Positions 26,110 to 35,474 of a stretch of DNA of 64,000 nucleotides are shown piece after piece. Within the stretch, counting starts at the first letter, position 1. Each line of letters starts with the position of its first letter. The notes under the pieces are model-generated. The model made no database searches. It was not told the origin of the DNA and saw only the letters and a list, made by a program, of their open reading frames with translations. The position numbers and the translations under genes are program-made. The stretch covers positions 18,058 to 82,057 of the forward strand of contig DASPIZ010000157.1 of the NCBI GenBank assembly GCA_035628875.1. The letters are read 5' to 3'. Origin of the DNA: Ohtaekwangia sp035628875 (GTDB lineage: Bacteria; Bacteroidota; Bacteroidia; Cytophagales; Cyclobacteriaceae).

Positions 26110-29100
26110 ATGACCCGAATTTTACTTTTAAACTTGTTGCTTCTGTTTGGTTCGCTCCCGGTTTTTTCGCAGGGCGTTACTACTGCAACGCTTTCCGGAA
26201 TGATAGCTGATCAGCAAGGCAGTTCGCTTCCTGGTGCAAATATCATTGCTGTTCATACGCCCTCAGGATCAGAATATGGAACTTCGTCACGACCGGATGG
26301 CAGATTCACAATACCAAATGCACGCGTAGGGGGGCCATATACAGTCACAGTATCATTTGTCGGATATAATGAAGTTAAAAGAGAAAATGTTTATCTGAAT
26401 CTTGGGCAAACAACAGATTTGAAAATCGCAATGGTTGAATCATCAATTGAACTTGAAGGAGTAGAAATTTCGGCCAGTGGTAGTGATATTTTTAACCCTG
26501 AACGTACGGGCGCCTCAACAAATATTTCAACAGAACAAATTAACACGTTGCCAACGGTAGGTAGAAATATTACAGACTTTACCCGGATGACGCCGCAGGT
26601 TTCGGTTACCGAGAATCAGGGTATGTCAATTGCCGGTGCAAACAACAGATACAATTCGATTTTTATTGATGGTGCTGTGAATAACGACGTATTCGGACTT
26701 TCAGAAACAGGAACAAACGGGGGGCAGGCAAATAGTATTAGTCCGATAAGTATTGATGCTATTGAAGAGTTTCAGGTTGTAATCGCTCCATTTGATGTCA
26801 GGCTGGGCGGATTTGCGGGAGGCGGAATAAACGCCGTTACACGAAGTGGCAGTAATAAGTTTTCCGGCTCTGTTTATACTTTCTTTAGGAATGAAGATCT
26901 GGCAGGGAAAACACCAACTGATAATCCTGATGTAAAAAGAAAAAGACTTGAAGACTTCTCATCGCAAACAACAGGTTTTCGTTTGGGCGGACCGATCCTT
27001 CGCGATAAACTCTTCTTTTTCGTGAATGCGGAATTCCAACGTGATAAAACACCGCAGCCTTTTGAATTTTCCACTTATAATGGTGCAGTAACACAAGTAG
27101 AACTGAACGAACTTACCAGCTTTCTTGAAAATGAGTATGGCTATGATGCCGGTGGCTATACGGATAATGCATCAGAAACACGAAGTGATAAGTTTCTGGT
27201 TCGCCTGGATTACAACATTAGTAAGAACCACAAATTAACGCTGCGTCACAGTTATACCAAAGGTGAAGCGTACAAACGATCACGATCGTCGGCCAGTACA
27301 ATTAACTTCTCAAACAATAGTGAATTTTTTCCAAGCACGACAAATTCCAGCGCAATAGAATTAAACAGCTCATTTGGTAATTCGAGTTCGAATAATCTGA
27401 TCATCGGTTATACTTCTGTGCTGGATGATCGCGGATCTATCGGCCAGGATTTTCCAAGAGTAACAATTCGCGATGGGGGTAGCAATATCGTGTTTGGTAC
27501 AGAACCGTTCTCTTCAACGAATCAACTAAAATCAAATATTCTCACGCTGACTAATAATTTTACAATCTACAAAGGAAATCATACCCTTACGTTTGGAACA
27601 CACAACGAATACGGTTCATTTTACAATGCGTTCATTGGAAATAATTTTGGGGCTTACACCTTTGCTGATCTTAATACATTTTTAACACGCGGAAATTCTA
27701 CAGATTACGAACGCAGTTATTCCCTCGTTGATGAAATAACCGGGGACGGTACAAATGCTGCGGCAGACTTCAATACACTTCAACTGGGTTTTTATATACA
27801 GGATGAGATCATGATTAATCCGCAATTAAAGATAACAGCAGGGCTCCGTGTAGATATACCGATGTTTTTAGATGAGCCATTAACAGATGCCTATTTTAAT
27901 GAAACGGTGATTCCAGAAATAGAAGCAGAAGGTTATAGCCTGCATGGCGCAAAAACAGGTGCAATGCCTGAAACTCAAGTTATGCTCTCGCCCAGGTTTG
28001 GTTTTAATTATGATGTAAATGGAAATCAATCTACGCAGCTTCGTGGCGGTGTTGGTGTTTTCACCAGTCGCATACCTTACGTGTGGCCCGGTGGAAGTTA
28101 TACTAATAACGGTATCCTTATTGGAGCAATCCCCGGAAGTGCAGCACCGGAAGTTCCATTCATAGGCGATCCTTACAATCAGTACACAGGTCCTGATGTA
28201 GGTGCACCTGTCGCTGTGCCTTCCGGCGATATTAATATTTTTGCAAAGGATTTTAAGTTTCCGCAAATCTTCAGGGCGTCACTTGCCGTGGATCAGCGAT
28301 TACCGGGCGGAGTGATAGGTACCCTGGAAGGTATTTATTCCAAAACGTTAAATAATATCAATTATACACAGTTGAATTTGAAACAGCCACCATCAAATTT
28401 GAGTGGTGCCGATGACCGGAATATTTGGGACAGATCTGATCCTGTAGATGCAACCTATCGTCATATTCTGTTAGGTAAAAACACAAACAAGGGATATACC
28501 TATAATGTAACGGCACAATTTAAAAAGCAATTTGATTTCGGTTTGTCGGCCAACATCGGTTATACATTCGGTCGTGCAAAAGTGTTGAACGAAGGAACTT
28601 CATCTCAAAATTCTTCACAGTGGCGTTATATAGAAAATGTAAACGGAAAAAATAAGCTTGATCTTTCTTATTCCGATTTTGACTTGGGTTCGCGGATCAT
28701 TGCCAGTGTGTCATACCGCAAGGAGTATTTGAGATTTATGGCAACCACAATCTCGTTGTTTTATAATGGGCAGTCAGGTAGTCGATACTCCTATATTTAT
28801 AATGGCTCATTGGTTAATGATGATTTGCAATCGGGAAGTACCGATAACGATCTGATCTACGTGCCACGTAAATTTAATTCATATGCAGACGCTGTAAATG
28901 CAGGCGAAATACGATTCGAGCCAATTGATGGTGATAATCCCGTAAGTCCGGAGCAACAATGGCAAGCGCTGAACTCGTTCATAGAAAGCGATGATTATTT
29001 GAGTACAAGACGTGGAAAATATGCTGAGCGAAATGGCGCACGTCTTCCTTTTAGCCACGTAATTGATCTGCGTGTTCTCCAGGATTTCTTTATCACCGTG

Positions 29101-29349
29101 AATAACACACGACACACGCTACAAATCAGTTTTGACGTTTTTAACTTTACTAATATGTTGAATAAAGATTGGGGAAGACAATACTTCCTGAACGACGATA
29201 ATTTTGCTTTGATCGATTATGTTGGATTAGGGGGGGATAACATTCCAAATTTCAACTTCGAAAAACCAAATACCGTAAAGAATATTGACGATTCCGGATT
29301 AATCAGTTCACGTTGGCAGGCCCAGCTTGGTATCCGCTATTCCTTTTAA
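26110..29349 (+). CDS. Oar-like TonB-dependent receptor with carboxypeptidase-regulatory domain
   Basis: 1079 residues. Signal peptide (ILLLNLLLLFGSLPVFSQG), then a carboxypeptidase-like beta sandwich (about 25-110, ATLSGMIADQQGSSLPGANI) and a plug-like domain (about 120-245, RNITDFTRMTPQVSV, SIDAIEEFQVVIAPFDVRLG, GGGINAVTRSGSNKFSGS). The remainder is an outer-membrane beta barrel ending in an aromatic strand, LGIRYSF. The pattern is that of the Oar/OmpA-related TonB receptor group rather than SusC: there is no SusD gene next to it. The cargo is unknown. A terminator directly follows. Confidence 0.88.
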   Translation: MTRILLLNLLLLFGSLPVFSQGVTTATLSGMIADQQGSSLPGANIIAVHTPSGSEYGTSSRPDGRFTIPNARVGGPYTVTVSFVGYNEVKRENVYLNLGQTTDLKIAMVESSIELEGVEISASGSDIFNPERTGASTNISTEQINTLPTVGRNITDFTRMTPQVSVTENQGMSIAGANNRYNSIFIDGAVNNDVFGLSETGTNGGQANSISPISIDAIEEFQVVIAPFDVRLGGFAGGGINAVTRSGSNKFSGSVYTFFRNEDLAGKTPTDNPDVKRKRLEDFSSQTTGFRLGGPILRDKLFFFVNAEFQRDKTPQPFEFSTYNGAVTQVELNELTSFLENEYGYDAGGYTDNASETRSDKFLVRLDYNISKNHKLTLRHSYTKGEAYKRSRSSASTINFSNNSEFFPSTTNSSAIELNSSFGNSSSNNLIIGYTSVLDDRGSIGQDFPRVTIRDGGSNIVFGTEPFSSTNQLKSNILTLTNNFTIYKGNHTLTFGTHNEYGSFYNAFIGNNFGAYTFADLNTFLTRGNSTDYERSYSLVDEITGDGTNAAADFNTLQLGFYIQDEIMINPQLKITAGLRVDIPMFLDEPLTDAYFNETVIPEIEAEGYSLHGAKTGAMPETQVMLSPRFGFNYDVNGNQSTQLRGGVGVFTSRIPYVWPGGSYTNNGILIGAIPGSAAPEVPFIGDPYNQYTGPDVGAPVAVPSGDINIFAKDFKFPQIFRASLAVDQRLPGGVIGTLEGIYSKTLNNINYTQLNLKQPPSNLSGADDRNIWDRSDPVDATYRHILLGKNTNKGYTYNVTAQFKKQFDFGLSANIGYTFGRAKVLNEGTSSQNSSQWRYIENVNGKNKLDLSYSDFDLGSRIIASVSYRKEYLRFMATTISLFYNGQSGSRYSYIYNGSLVNDDLQSGSTDNDLIYVPRKFNSYADAVNAGEIRFEPIDGDNPVSPEQQWQALNSFIESDDYLSTRRGKYAERNGARLPFSHVIDLRVLQDFFITVNNTRHTLQISFDVFNFTNMLNKDWGRQYFLNDDNFALIDYVGLGGDNIPNFNFEKPNTVKNIDDSGLISSRWQAQLGIRYSF

Positions 29350-29371
29350 TCGGATTTTTCAGTCATAGATA

Positions 29372-29400
29372 AAAAAGGCCTCCCCATGGAGGTCTTTTTT
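29372..29400 (+). terminator. Rho-independent terminator after the Oar-like receptor
   Basis: Stem AAAAAGGCCTCC (29372-29383) and GGAGGTCTTTTT (29388-29399) with loop CCAT; one G-T wobble. The A-run and T-run on opposite sides would allow action on both strands. It shows that the ATG at 29386 cannot be the start of the next gene. Confidence 0.85.
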
Positions 29401-29433
29401 ATTTTCTGTAGAATGCCTATTTTCATTCCTGCT

Positions 29434-30867
29434 ATGCGGGTGATTAAATCGAGTGTTTTAGTTTTTAGCCTTTTATTGGTCTTTTTTTCTTGTCAGGATA
29501 AACCAAAAAAGGGTTTTTTCTCTGAACCACACGTTAATGTAGACCTCGATGCGATAAAGAAACGCGGGTATATTAACGTATTGGTTGATAATAATTCAAC
29601 AAGTTACTTTATATATAAGGGCGTACCCATGGGGTATGAGTACGAGTTATTGCAATTTCTTGCCAAAGAACTTGAGGTCGAACTGAAAATCAAAGTAACG
29701 TCTGGTATAGAACGTGCCATAGAACAGTTAAATAGTGGTGAAGGCGACATTCTGGCATTTCCGCTGACAATTAATAAGGAACGTAAGAAATACATCACGT
29801 TTACGAAACCACATTTTAATACGTACCAGGTTTTAGTACAAAGGAAACCCGATAATTGGCGCAGTCTTTCCTACCGTCAACTCAACGACAGCCTGATTCG
29901 CGATGTGAGTGAATTGGTTGGCAAGGAAATTCATGTTATTTCAGGGACCACGCATGGCATGCGTCTGGAAAATTTATCAGAAGAAATCGGTGCTGATATC
30001 ATTATAAAAAAGGATTCGATAACACCGGAAACTGAATCCCTGATCCGAAAGGTGGCCATGGGAGAAATCGATTACACCGTAGCTGACCACATGCTTGCAC
30101 AGGTTAATGCCGCCTATTATGATAACCTTGATGTAAGCCTTGTGCTTAGTCTTCCACGGCAGATTGCATGGGCAGTACGAACAAATTCAACGCAACTGGA
30201 AAGCAGTATCAATACATGGCTTACTAAAATTAAAAAGGAAGCCACGTTTATGGTAATCTATAACCGCTACTTTAAAAGTCCACGTACATCACTCATGCGT
30301 ATGCAAAGTGACTACTCTTCGCTTGGTGGTCGCCAGTTATCGCCGTATGATGATTTGATCAAGGCCGGTGCTGATAGTCTTGGATGGGATTGGCGTCTAC
30401 TGGCATCGTTGGTTTACCAGGAATCGCATTTTATTCCAACGGGAGAATCATGGGCAGGTGCGCGTGGCCTGATGCAATTGATGCCACAAACCGCAAAACA
30501 TTTTGGTGCGACAAACCTGAATGATCCTGTTCAAAGTATGAAAGCAGGTGTTGGCTACCTCAGATACCTTGATAAATATTGGTCCAAGAAGGTGCCCGAC
30601 CCTGGAGAGCGATTGAAATTTATGCTTGCTTCATACAATGCAGGTTTGTCGCACATCATTGATGCTTACCGATTAGCTGAAAAGTATGGGAAAGATCCCA
30701 AACGATGGTCTGGCAATGTAGAGGTGTTGTTGCTTAGTAAATCCAATCCAAAATATTATCGCGATCCCGTTGTATCTGTGGGGTATTGTAAATGCGAAGA
30801 GCCTGTGAATTACATCAAAGAAATTCTGCATCGTTATGAGCAATACAAGCTTCATATCGATGCGTGA
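29434..30867 (+). CDS. mltF: Membrane-bound lytic murein transglycosylase, MltF-like
   Basis: 477 residues from the ATG at 29434, which opens a lipoprotein signal (VLVFSLLLVFFSC). Earlier in-frame ATGs at 29386 and 29413 lie in or next to the terminator. Residues about 38-260 form a family-3 solute-binding-like domain (YINVLVDNNSTSYFIYKG, PMGYEYELLQFLAKELEVE, GDILAFPLTIN). Residues about 300-450 are the SLT catalytic domain with YQESHF (catalytic Glu), GARGLMQLMPQTA and MLASYNAG. It cleaves the glycan strand of peptidoglycan to form 1,6-anhydro ends. This links functionally to anmK at the end of the window, which recycles anhydro-MurNAc. Confidence 0.9.
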   Translation: MRVIKSSVLVFSLLLVFFSCQDKPKKGFFSEPHVNVDLDAIKKRGYINVLVDNNSTSYFIYKGVPMGYEYELLQFLAKELEVELKIKVTSGIERAIEQLNSGEGDILAFPLTINKERKKYITFTKPHFNTYQVLVQRKPDNWRSLSYRQLNDSLIRDVSELVGKEIHVISGTTHGMRLENLSEEIGADIIIKKDSITPETESLIRKVAMGEIDYTVADHMLAQVNAAYYDNLDVSLVLSLPRQIAWAVRTNSTQLESSINTWLTKIKKEATFMVIYNRYFKSPRTSLMRMQSDYSSLGGRQLSPYDDLIKAGADSLGWDWRLLASLVYQESHFIPTGESWAGARGLMQLMPQTAKHFGATNLNDPVQSMKAGVGYLRYLDKYWSKKVPDPGERLKFMLASYNAGLSHIIDAYRLAEKYGKDPKRWSGNVEVLLLSKSNPKYYRDPVVSVGYCKCEEPVNYIKEILHRYEQYKLHIDA

Positions 30868-30883
30868 TGCATCGTGGGTTAGT

Positions 30884-32239
30884 TCATTTATTTAGCCGTC
30901 CTGCAATCTCACGAAAGTTAAGTGTTTCCCAAATAGAAAAAATGTCATCTTGCGACATGACATCGTCCATAATCTGTTTTTGTTTTTCTCCGGTAATCTT
31001 TGCTTCCGAGTAGCGGATGTCATCGCGAAAAGTTACCATCGTATATAATGGAATCCATTGATCGGGATAAAGTTCATGCAGTTTTGCTTCAATTTTTTTC
31101 CGTAACAAAAATTGCGCATCGGCGACATGATCGCGCATTTCGATAAAATTGTCTAAGGCCAGCTGCGCGATTGCATCGGCATCCGGTTTTCGTTCGTTTT
31201 GAAATTCAGTCAAAACAGCATCCCAATTGTCATAGTGCTCATCCAGTAAGGCATTCAGAATTCTGCAATCCTCAAACCCGGCATTCATACCCTGGCCATA
31301 AAAAGGAACAACGGCATGTGCGGCATCGCCGATAAGCAATGTTTTATTTCGAAACCAGGGAAAACATTTAATCGTGATCAGGGAAGAAGTTGGATTGCGG
31401 GAAAAGTCATTAAGCAAGGAAGGCATCAGTGAATATGCATCAGGAAAATTTTGCTGGAAGAAGTGCTTAATTTCCTGTTCTGTATTTAGTATATCAAAAC
31501 CTTTAAACGGAAAAAACAAAGTGCAGGTGAATGAGCCATCTGCATTGGGCAACGCAATCATCATAAAGCTTTCACGTGGCCAGATGTGAAGCGCATGTTT
31601 CTCCAGGTGTGATCCATACGCTGGCGGAATATGGAGTTCTTTGTATCCGTGCTCAATATAATGTTGTGAGAAATCAAATCGATCGGTGTATTGTAATGCT
31701 GTGCGAACAGCTGAGTAAGCACCATCGGCGCCGATGATCAAATCAAAAGACTGGTTGGAGATATCGGTTGGCTTGGCTTCTAAGAGATTAAGTGCCGGTG
31801 TAGTCGTCCAGGTGATTTGTGTTTTTTCTAAATCAATGTTAAGGCAACGATGATTAAATAAAATTGCAACGCCGAGTTTTTCGGCTTCGTTCATCAGGAT
31901 TACATTGAGATCTGTTCTTGAAATTGAATTGATGTACTGACCGGCTACGCCATATGAAAGGGATGAAAGTTTTCCGGCAACGTCATGCATCATTCGTCCA
32001 TGCATCGGTATGGCTATCTGCTTTACGATTTCACCTAACCCAATTTCTTTCAGGGCACGGATACCACGCGTACTTAAAGCCAGGTTAATAGAGCGCCCAG
32101 CGTCGGATAAGCCCTTACGAATGTCGGACCTGCGTTCAAAGACCGTTACAGTATATCCTCTCTTGCGTAAATAAACGGAAAGCAGTGTGCCAACCAAACC
32201 GGCACCGACAATCGCAACATGTTTAGCCGGCGTTTTCAT
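30884..32239 (-). CDS. kmo: Kynurenine 3-monooxygenase
   Basis: 451 residues. The FAD domain begins VAIVGAGLVGTLLSVYLRKR with the GxGxxG fingerprint. RSINLALSTRGIRALKEIGL is the characteristic KMO segment with the substrate-contacting region. DLIIGADGAYSAVR and IGDAAHAVVPFYGQGMNAGF are the later FAD motifs. It hydroxylates L-kynurenine to 3-hydroxykynurenine using NADPH and O2. Its ATG overlaps the kynU stop by four bases (ATGA), so the two are translationally coupled, with kynU first in the transcript. Confidence 0.95.
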   Translation of the reverse strand: MKTPAKHVAIVGAGLVGTLLSVYLRKRGYTVTVFERRSDIRKGLSDAGRSINLALSTRGIRALKEIGLGEIVKQIAIPMHGRMMHDVAGKLSSLSYGVAGQYINSISRTDLNVILMNEAEKLGVAILFNHRCLNIDLEKTQITWTTTPALNLLEAKPTDISNQSFDLIIGADGAYSAVRTALQYTDRFDFSQHYIEHGYKELHIPPAYGSHLEKHALHIWPRESFMMIALPNADGSFTCTLFFPFKGFDILNTEQEIKHFFQQNFPDAYSLMPSLLNDFSRNPTSSLITIKCFPWFRNKTLLIGDAAHAVVPFYGQGMNAGFEDCRILNALLDEHYDNWDAVLTEFQNERKPDADAIAQLALDNFIEMRDHVADAQFLLRKKIEAKLHELYPDQWIPLYTMVTFRDDIRYSEAKITGEKQKQIMDDVMSQDDIFSIWETLNFREIAGRLNK

Positions 32240-33504
32240 TTAAATAACTTACTGAATATTGTTGCAAAGTGATAGACTTCTTCAAAGGTATTGTATAGTG
32301 GCACGGGTGCTATGCGAATTACATCGGGAGACCGATAGTCTGCAACGATACCGTTCTTTTCAAGTTTTTTAAATATCGCTTTTGCGTCAGATTTTATAAA
32401 CAAAGAAAGTTGACAGCCTCTTTCGTTTTTATTTCGCGGTGTGATGATTTGGAAAAACTGCTGATCCGGATCAATTTGGTCGAATAGAAATTGGAGGAAT
32501 CCAGTAAGTAAAATACTTTTTTTTCGGATTGCGTTCATTCCGGCTTCCTGAAAAATCATTAAGGAGGAAAGCAGCGCAGCACCTTGGAAGACCGGCACAT
32601 TAGAAAGTTGCCAGCCATCAACACCTTGCATGGGTTTGAACTCTTTTTTCATTTCGAAGCGCTCTTTTTCGTCGTGTCCCCACCATCCTGCGAAGCGCGG
32701 TAACGAAAAATTACTGCCGTGTTTTTCGTGAACGAACGCACCGGCTAACCCACCTGGACCTGCATTTAAATATTTATAGCTACACCATACAGCAAAGTCT
32801 ACTTCATCTTTGTGCAGGCGTAACGGTGTATTACCAATGGCATGGGCGAGATCAAAACCCACAACTGCGCCAGCTTCGTGACCAGCCGCTGTAATTTTAG
32901 CCAGGTCAAAAAACTGACCCGTATAATATTGGACGCCGCCAAAGATAACCAATGCCACACTGGAGGCATTTTCCCTGATGCTGTTCAGTATATCGTCGGT
33001 ACGCAAGATGTGTTCGCCTTCTCTCGGTTTTAATTCGATCAGGGCTTCTTCAGGGTTGAAATCATGAAATTTTATATGTGATTCAAATGCATATTGATCG
33101 GATGGAAACGCACCTGCTTCAGTAATGATTTTAAATCGTTTGGGTGTTGGGCGGTAAAACGAGACCAACATCAAATGAAGGTTGACAGTAAGCTGGTTCA
33201 TCGCGACGACTTCAGACGGTTTCGCTCCTGTGATTTCCGCTAGTGCCTTCTTTGATAACTTGTGATAATATAACCAAGGTCTCCGGGCATGCGTATGACC
33301 TTCGCCGCCCAGCCTTGCCCAATCGGTAAGCTCTTCTTCAATAAACTTTTTTGTTGATTTCGGTTGAAGCCCGAGTGAGTTGCCGATAAAATACATCGTG
33401 TGTTTTCCGTTGATCTGAGGGACCAGGAATTTTTTCCTGAACGATCTTAACGGATCTTCACGATCAAGCTTCTTAGCGTATTGAATTGAATTTTGATAGT
33501 TCAA
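32236..33504 (-). CDS. kynU: Kynureninase
   Basis: 422 residues, PLP-dependent fold type I. Visible features are MYFIGNSLGLQPKSTKKFIEEE at the N-terminus, EVVAMNQLTVNLHLML, GFDLAHAIGNTPLRLH with the PLP-ring Asp, and WCSYKYLNAGPGG with the Schiff-base lysine, followed by FAGWWGHDEKERFEM. It cleaves 3-hydroxykynurenine to 3-hydroxyanthranilate and alanine. Located between ogt upstream (37-bp gap) and kmo downstream (overlapping), in the order that gives the pathway 3-hydroxyanthranilate for haaO. Confidence 0.95.
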   Translation of the reverse strand: MNYQNSIQYAKKLDREDPLRSFRKKFLVPQINGKHTMYFIGNSLGLQPKSTKKFIEEELTDWARLGGEGHTHARRPWLYYHKLSKKALAEITGAKPSEVVAMNQLTVNLHLMLVSFYRPTPKRFKIITEAGAFPSDQYAFESHIKFHDFNPEEALIELKPREGEHILRTDDILNSIRENASSVALVIFGGVQYYTGQFFDLAKITAAGHEAGAVVGFDLAHAIGNTPLRLHKDEVDFAVWCSYKYLNAGPGGLAGAFVHEKHGSNFSLPRFAGWWGHDEKERFEMKKEFKPMQGVDGWQLSNVPVFQGAALLSSLMIFQEAGMNAIRKKSILLTGFLQFLFDQIDPDQQFFQIITPRNKNERGCQLSLFIKSDAKAIFKKLEKNGIVADYRSPDVIRIAPVPLYNTFEEVYHFATIFSKLFK

Positions 33505-33541
33505 TTTGAAGTACTCTTAGCTTTTGATAAATATCTATTGC

Positions 33542-34045
33542 CTAAAAAAGCGTGAGCTGTTTTAGTACCGAACCCTCGTGGGATAACAACCATTCTTTAT
33601 TTTCAATACCACCGGTGTAGCCTGTAAGATCACCGTTTTTGCCAATGACGCGATGGCAAGGTACAATAATGGAGATCGGATTTTGTCCGTTTGCGAGTCC
33701 AACAGCACGAATTGATTTTATATCGCCTGTTTGAATAGCAAGTGCTTCATAAGACATGGTCTTTCCGTAAGGAATGGTCAATAGTTCATTCCATATCTTT
33801 TTCTGAAACTCGGTTCCACGAAGAAGGATCTCCACATTGAAGAATTTTCTTCCTTTGAAAAAATATTCATCCAGTTCTTCGATGCATTGCTGGATTACAG
33901 CAGTGCGGTGTTCCGGAAGTTTTGTGTCTTTGATAAAAAGAATGGAAGTGATGGCTTCATCTTGTGAAGTAATGACCAGCTCTCCAATTGGTGATGAGTA
34001 ATAACCGCGGCCAGTAACAGGTGTTACGATTGTTGTATCCATCAT
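33542..34045 (-). CDS. ogt: Methylated-DNA-[protein]-cysteine S-methyltransferase
   Basis: 167 residues from the ATG at 34045, which overlaps the haaO stop by one base (TAATG), a coupling start. The longer reading to 34084 lies wholly inside haaO and lacks support. The acceptor motif is IVPCHRVIGKNG with Cys about 130. GTEFQKKIWNELLTIPYGKTMSYE and the SIRAVGLANGQNP segment are the helix-turn-helix and asparagine hinge. It removes alkyl groups from O6-alkylguanine in a suicide reaction. Its place inside a kynurenine catabolic run is odd and probably incidental to function. Confidence 0.92.
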   Translation of the reverse strand: MMDTTIVTPVTGRGYYSSPIGELVITSQDEAITSILFIKDTKLPEHRTAVIQQCIEELDEYFFKGRKFFNVEILLRGTEFQKKIWNELLTIPYGKTMSYEALAIQTGDIKSIRAVGLANGQNPISIIVPCHRVIGKNGDLTGYTGGIENKEWLLSHEGSVLKQLTLF

Positions 34046-34572
34046 TAGACAAAGCGTGGGTCTGCTTCCATCACAGTACCGCACTTTTTGCAGGTGCGGT
34101 ATGCTTCAGAACCATAAAATTCGCGGAAGCGGGGTAAGAAATCTTTTTCAATGTTGTCGAGATGAAACCTGTATTCGTGCAATTTGTTATTGCAATTATC
34201 GCAGTACCAGATCAACCCGTCTTCAATGTCTTGTTCGGGGCGTTTGGTTTCAATTACCAGACCAATGGAATTTGCAGGTCGTTCCGGACGATGGGGAACC
34301 CGTGCAGGTAACAAAAACATTTCACCTTCGCGAATGGGAATATCAACAGGTTTGCCATCTTCCTGGATGCGCACGTTAATATCGCCTTCTAATTGATAAA
34401 AAAGTTCTTCTGTTTCATTCCAATGAAAATCCTTGCGGGCGTTTGGTCCACCAACAATCATAACGATATAATCGCCGGCATCTGCATACAGGTTTTTATT
34501 GCCGACAGGTGGTTTTAAGAGATCACGGTTTTCATTGATCCATTTTTGAAGATTGAATGGTCTGCGGATAGC
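34045..34572 (-). CDS. haaO: 3-hydroxyanthranilate 3,4-dioxygenase
   Basis: 175 residues from the ATG at 34572 (MAIRRPFNLQ); an earlier in-frame start at 34605 adds hydrophobic non-family residues. Cupin iron ligands fall at H51, E57 and H95 (FHWNETEE and ARVPHRPERP), the positions known for bacterial enzymes of this family. A C-terminal rubredoxin-like site has two CxxC pairs (CDNCNNK, CKKCGT). It opens the ring of 3-hydroxyanthranilate to 2-amino-3-carboxymuconate semialdehyde. First gene of the haaO-ogt-kynU-kmo run. Confidence 0.95.
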   Translation of the reverse strand, partial: AIRRPFNLQKWINENRDLLKPPVGNKNLYADAGDYIVMIVGGPNARKDFHWNETEELFYQLEGDINVRIQEDGKPVDIPIREGEMFLLPARVPHRPERPANSIGLVIETKRPEQDIEDGLIWYCDNCNNKLHEYRFHLDNIEKDFLPRFREFYGSEAYRTCKKCGTVMEADPRFV

Positions 34573-34640
34573 CATAATGATAATGTTTATGATGTTCTCC
34601 AACAACCGGAATATCCCGGTGTATGGTTTTAGTCACACAT

Positions 34641-34648
34641 CAAAACTA
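34641..34648 (-). promoter_or_regulatory. Putative -7 promoter element of the haaO-ogt-kynU-kmo run
   Basis: On the minus strand TAGTTTTG is an exact TAnnTTTG match, 68 bases before the haaO ATG, in the divergent gap shared with the SDR gene. No well-spaced TTTG is present upstream. Confidence 0.35.
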
Positions 34649-34686
34649 AGAAGTTTGGTTCTATATTTACACATCAAAGCAAGGAA

Positions 34687-35472
34687 ATGGATTTAAATTT
34701 GAACGGAAAACGCGCATTGGTTTGCGGAAGCACACAAGGGATCGGGAAAGCAACTGCGATTGAGCTCGCCCTGGCCGGAGCACACGTCACACTTGTGGCG
34801 CGAGATGACGTGAAGTTAAAAGCTGTCGTAAAGGAACTTCAGATTTATTCCGGACTTCAACACGATTATATTGTTGCTGACTTCAATGATCGGGATGATT
34901 TAAAAAATAAGGTGGAAGCGTATGTGGCGCATCAGGCTGTTCATATTTTGGTAAACAATACGGGTGGGCCTCCTGCAGGACCGGCGATGAATGCTGGACT
35001 TACAGATTTTACGCAGGCTTTTTCAAATCATTTACTGTGTAATCAGATTCTGGTTCAGGCTGTGGTATCGAGCATGATGGAGGCACGATATGGTCGCATC
35101 ATCAATATTATTTCTACATCGGTAAAAGCACCGATCAAAGGATTGGGTGTTTCGAATACCATTCGTGGTGCGGTAGCGAACTGGGCAAAGACGTTGAGTT
35201 TTGAACTTGGTGGTTACGGAATAACCGTGAATAATGTTTTGCCTGGTGCAACAATGACAGCAAGGCTTGAAGCGATCATTCATGGCAATGCACAGATATC
35301 AAACAAAACAACGGATGAAGTTAAAGCGGAAATGATCCGCGAAATTCCTGCAGGGCGAATCGCTGATCCTGCTGAGGTTGCTGCCGCTATTGCTTTTCTT
35401 GCTTCACCTGCTGCAGCGTATATTAATGGCATTAACCTTCCTGTGGACGGAGGGAGAACACCAAGTCTTTGA
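34687..35472 (+). CDS. SDR-family oxidoreductase with altered catalytic residues
   Basis: 261 residues, Rossmann fold. The cofactor loop is CGSTQGIGKATAIELALAGA, then NNTGGPPAG in the position of NNAG. The catalytic Ser is present (NIISTSVKAP). Where the YxxxK motif should follow, 13 residues after the Ser, the sequence is SNTIR: Tyr replaced by Ser and Lys by Arg. I recall this S-N-x-x-R variant as a recurrent SDR subgroup, so it is not a sequencing slip, but the standard proton-relay chemistry cannot apply. It is directly followed by the aldehyde dehydrogenase and probably belongs to the same catabolic unit. Confidence 0.88.
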   Translation: MDLNLNGKRALVCGSTQGIGKATAIELALAGAHVTLVARDDVKLKAVVKELQIYSGLQHDYIVADFNDRDDLKNKVEAYVAHQAVHILVNNTGGPPAGPAMNAGLTDFTQAFSNHLLCNQILVQAVVSSMMEARYGRIINIISTSVKAPIKGLGVSNTIRGAVANWAKTLSFELGGYGITVNNVLPGATMTARLEAIIHGNAQISNKTTDEVKAEMIREIPAGRIADPAEVAAAIAFLASPAAAYINGINLPVDGGRTPSL

Positions 35473-35474
35473 GT

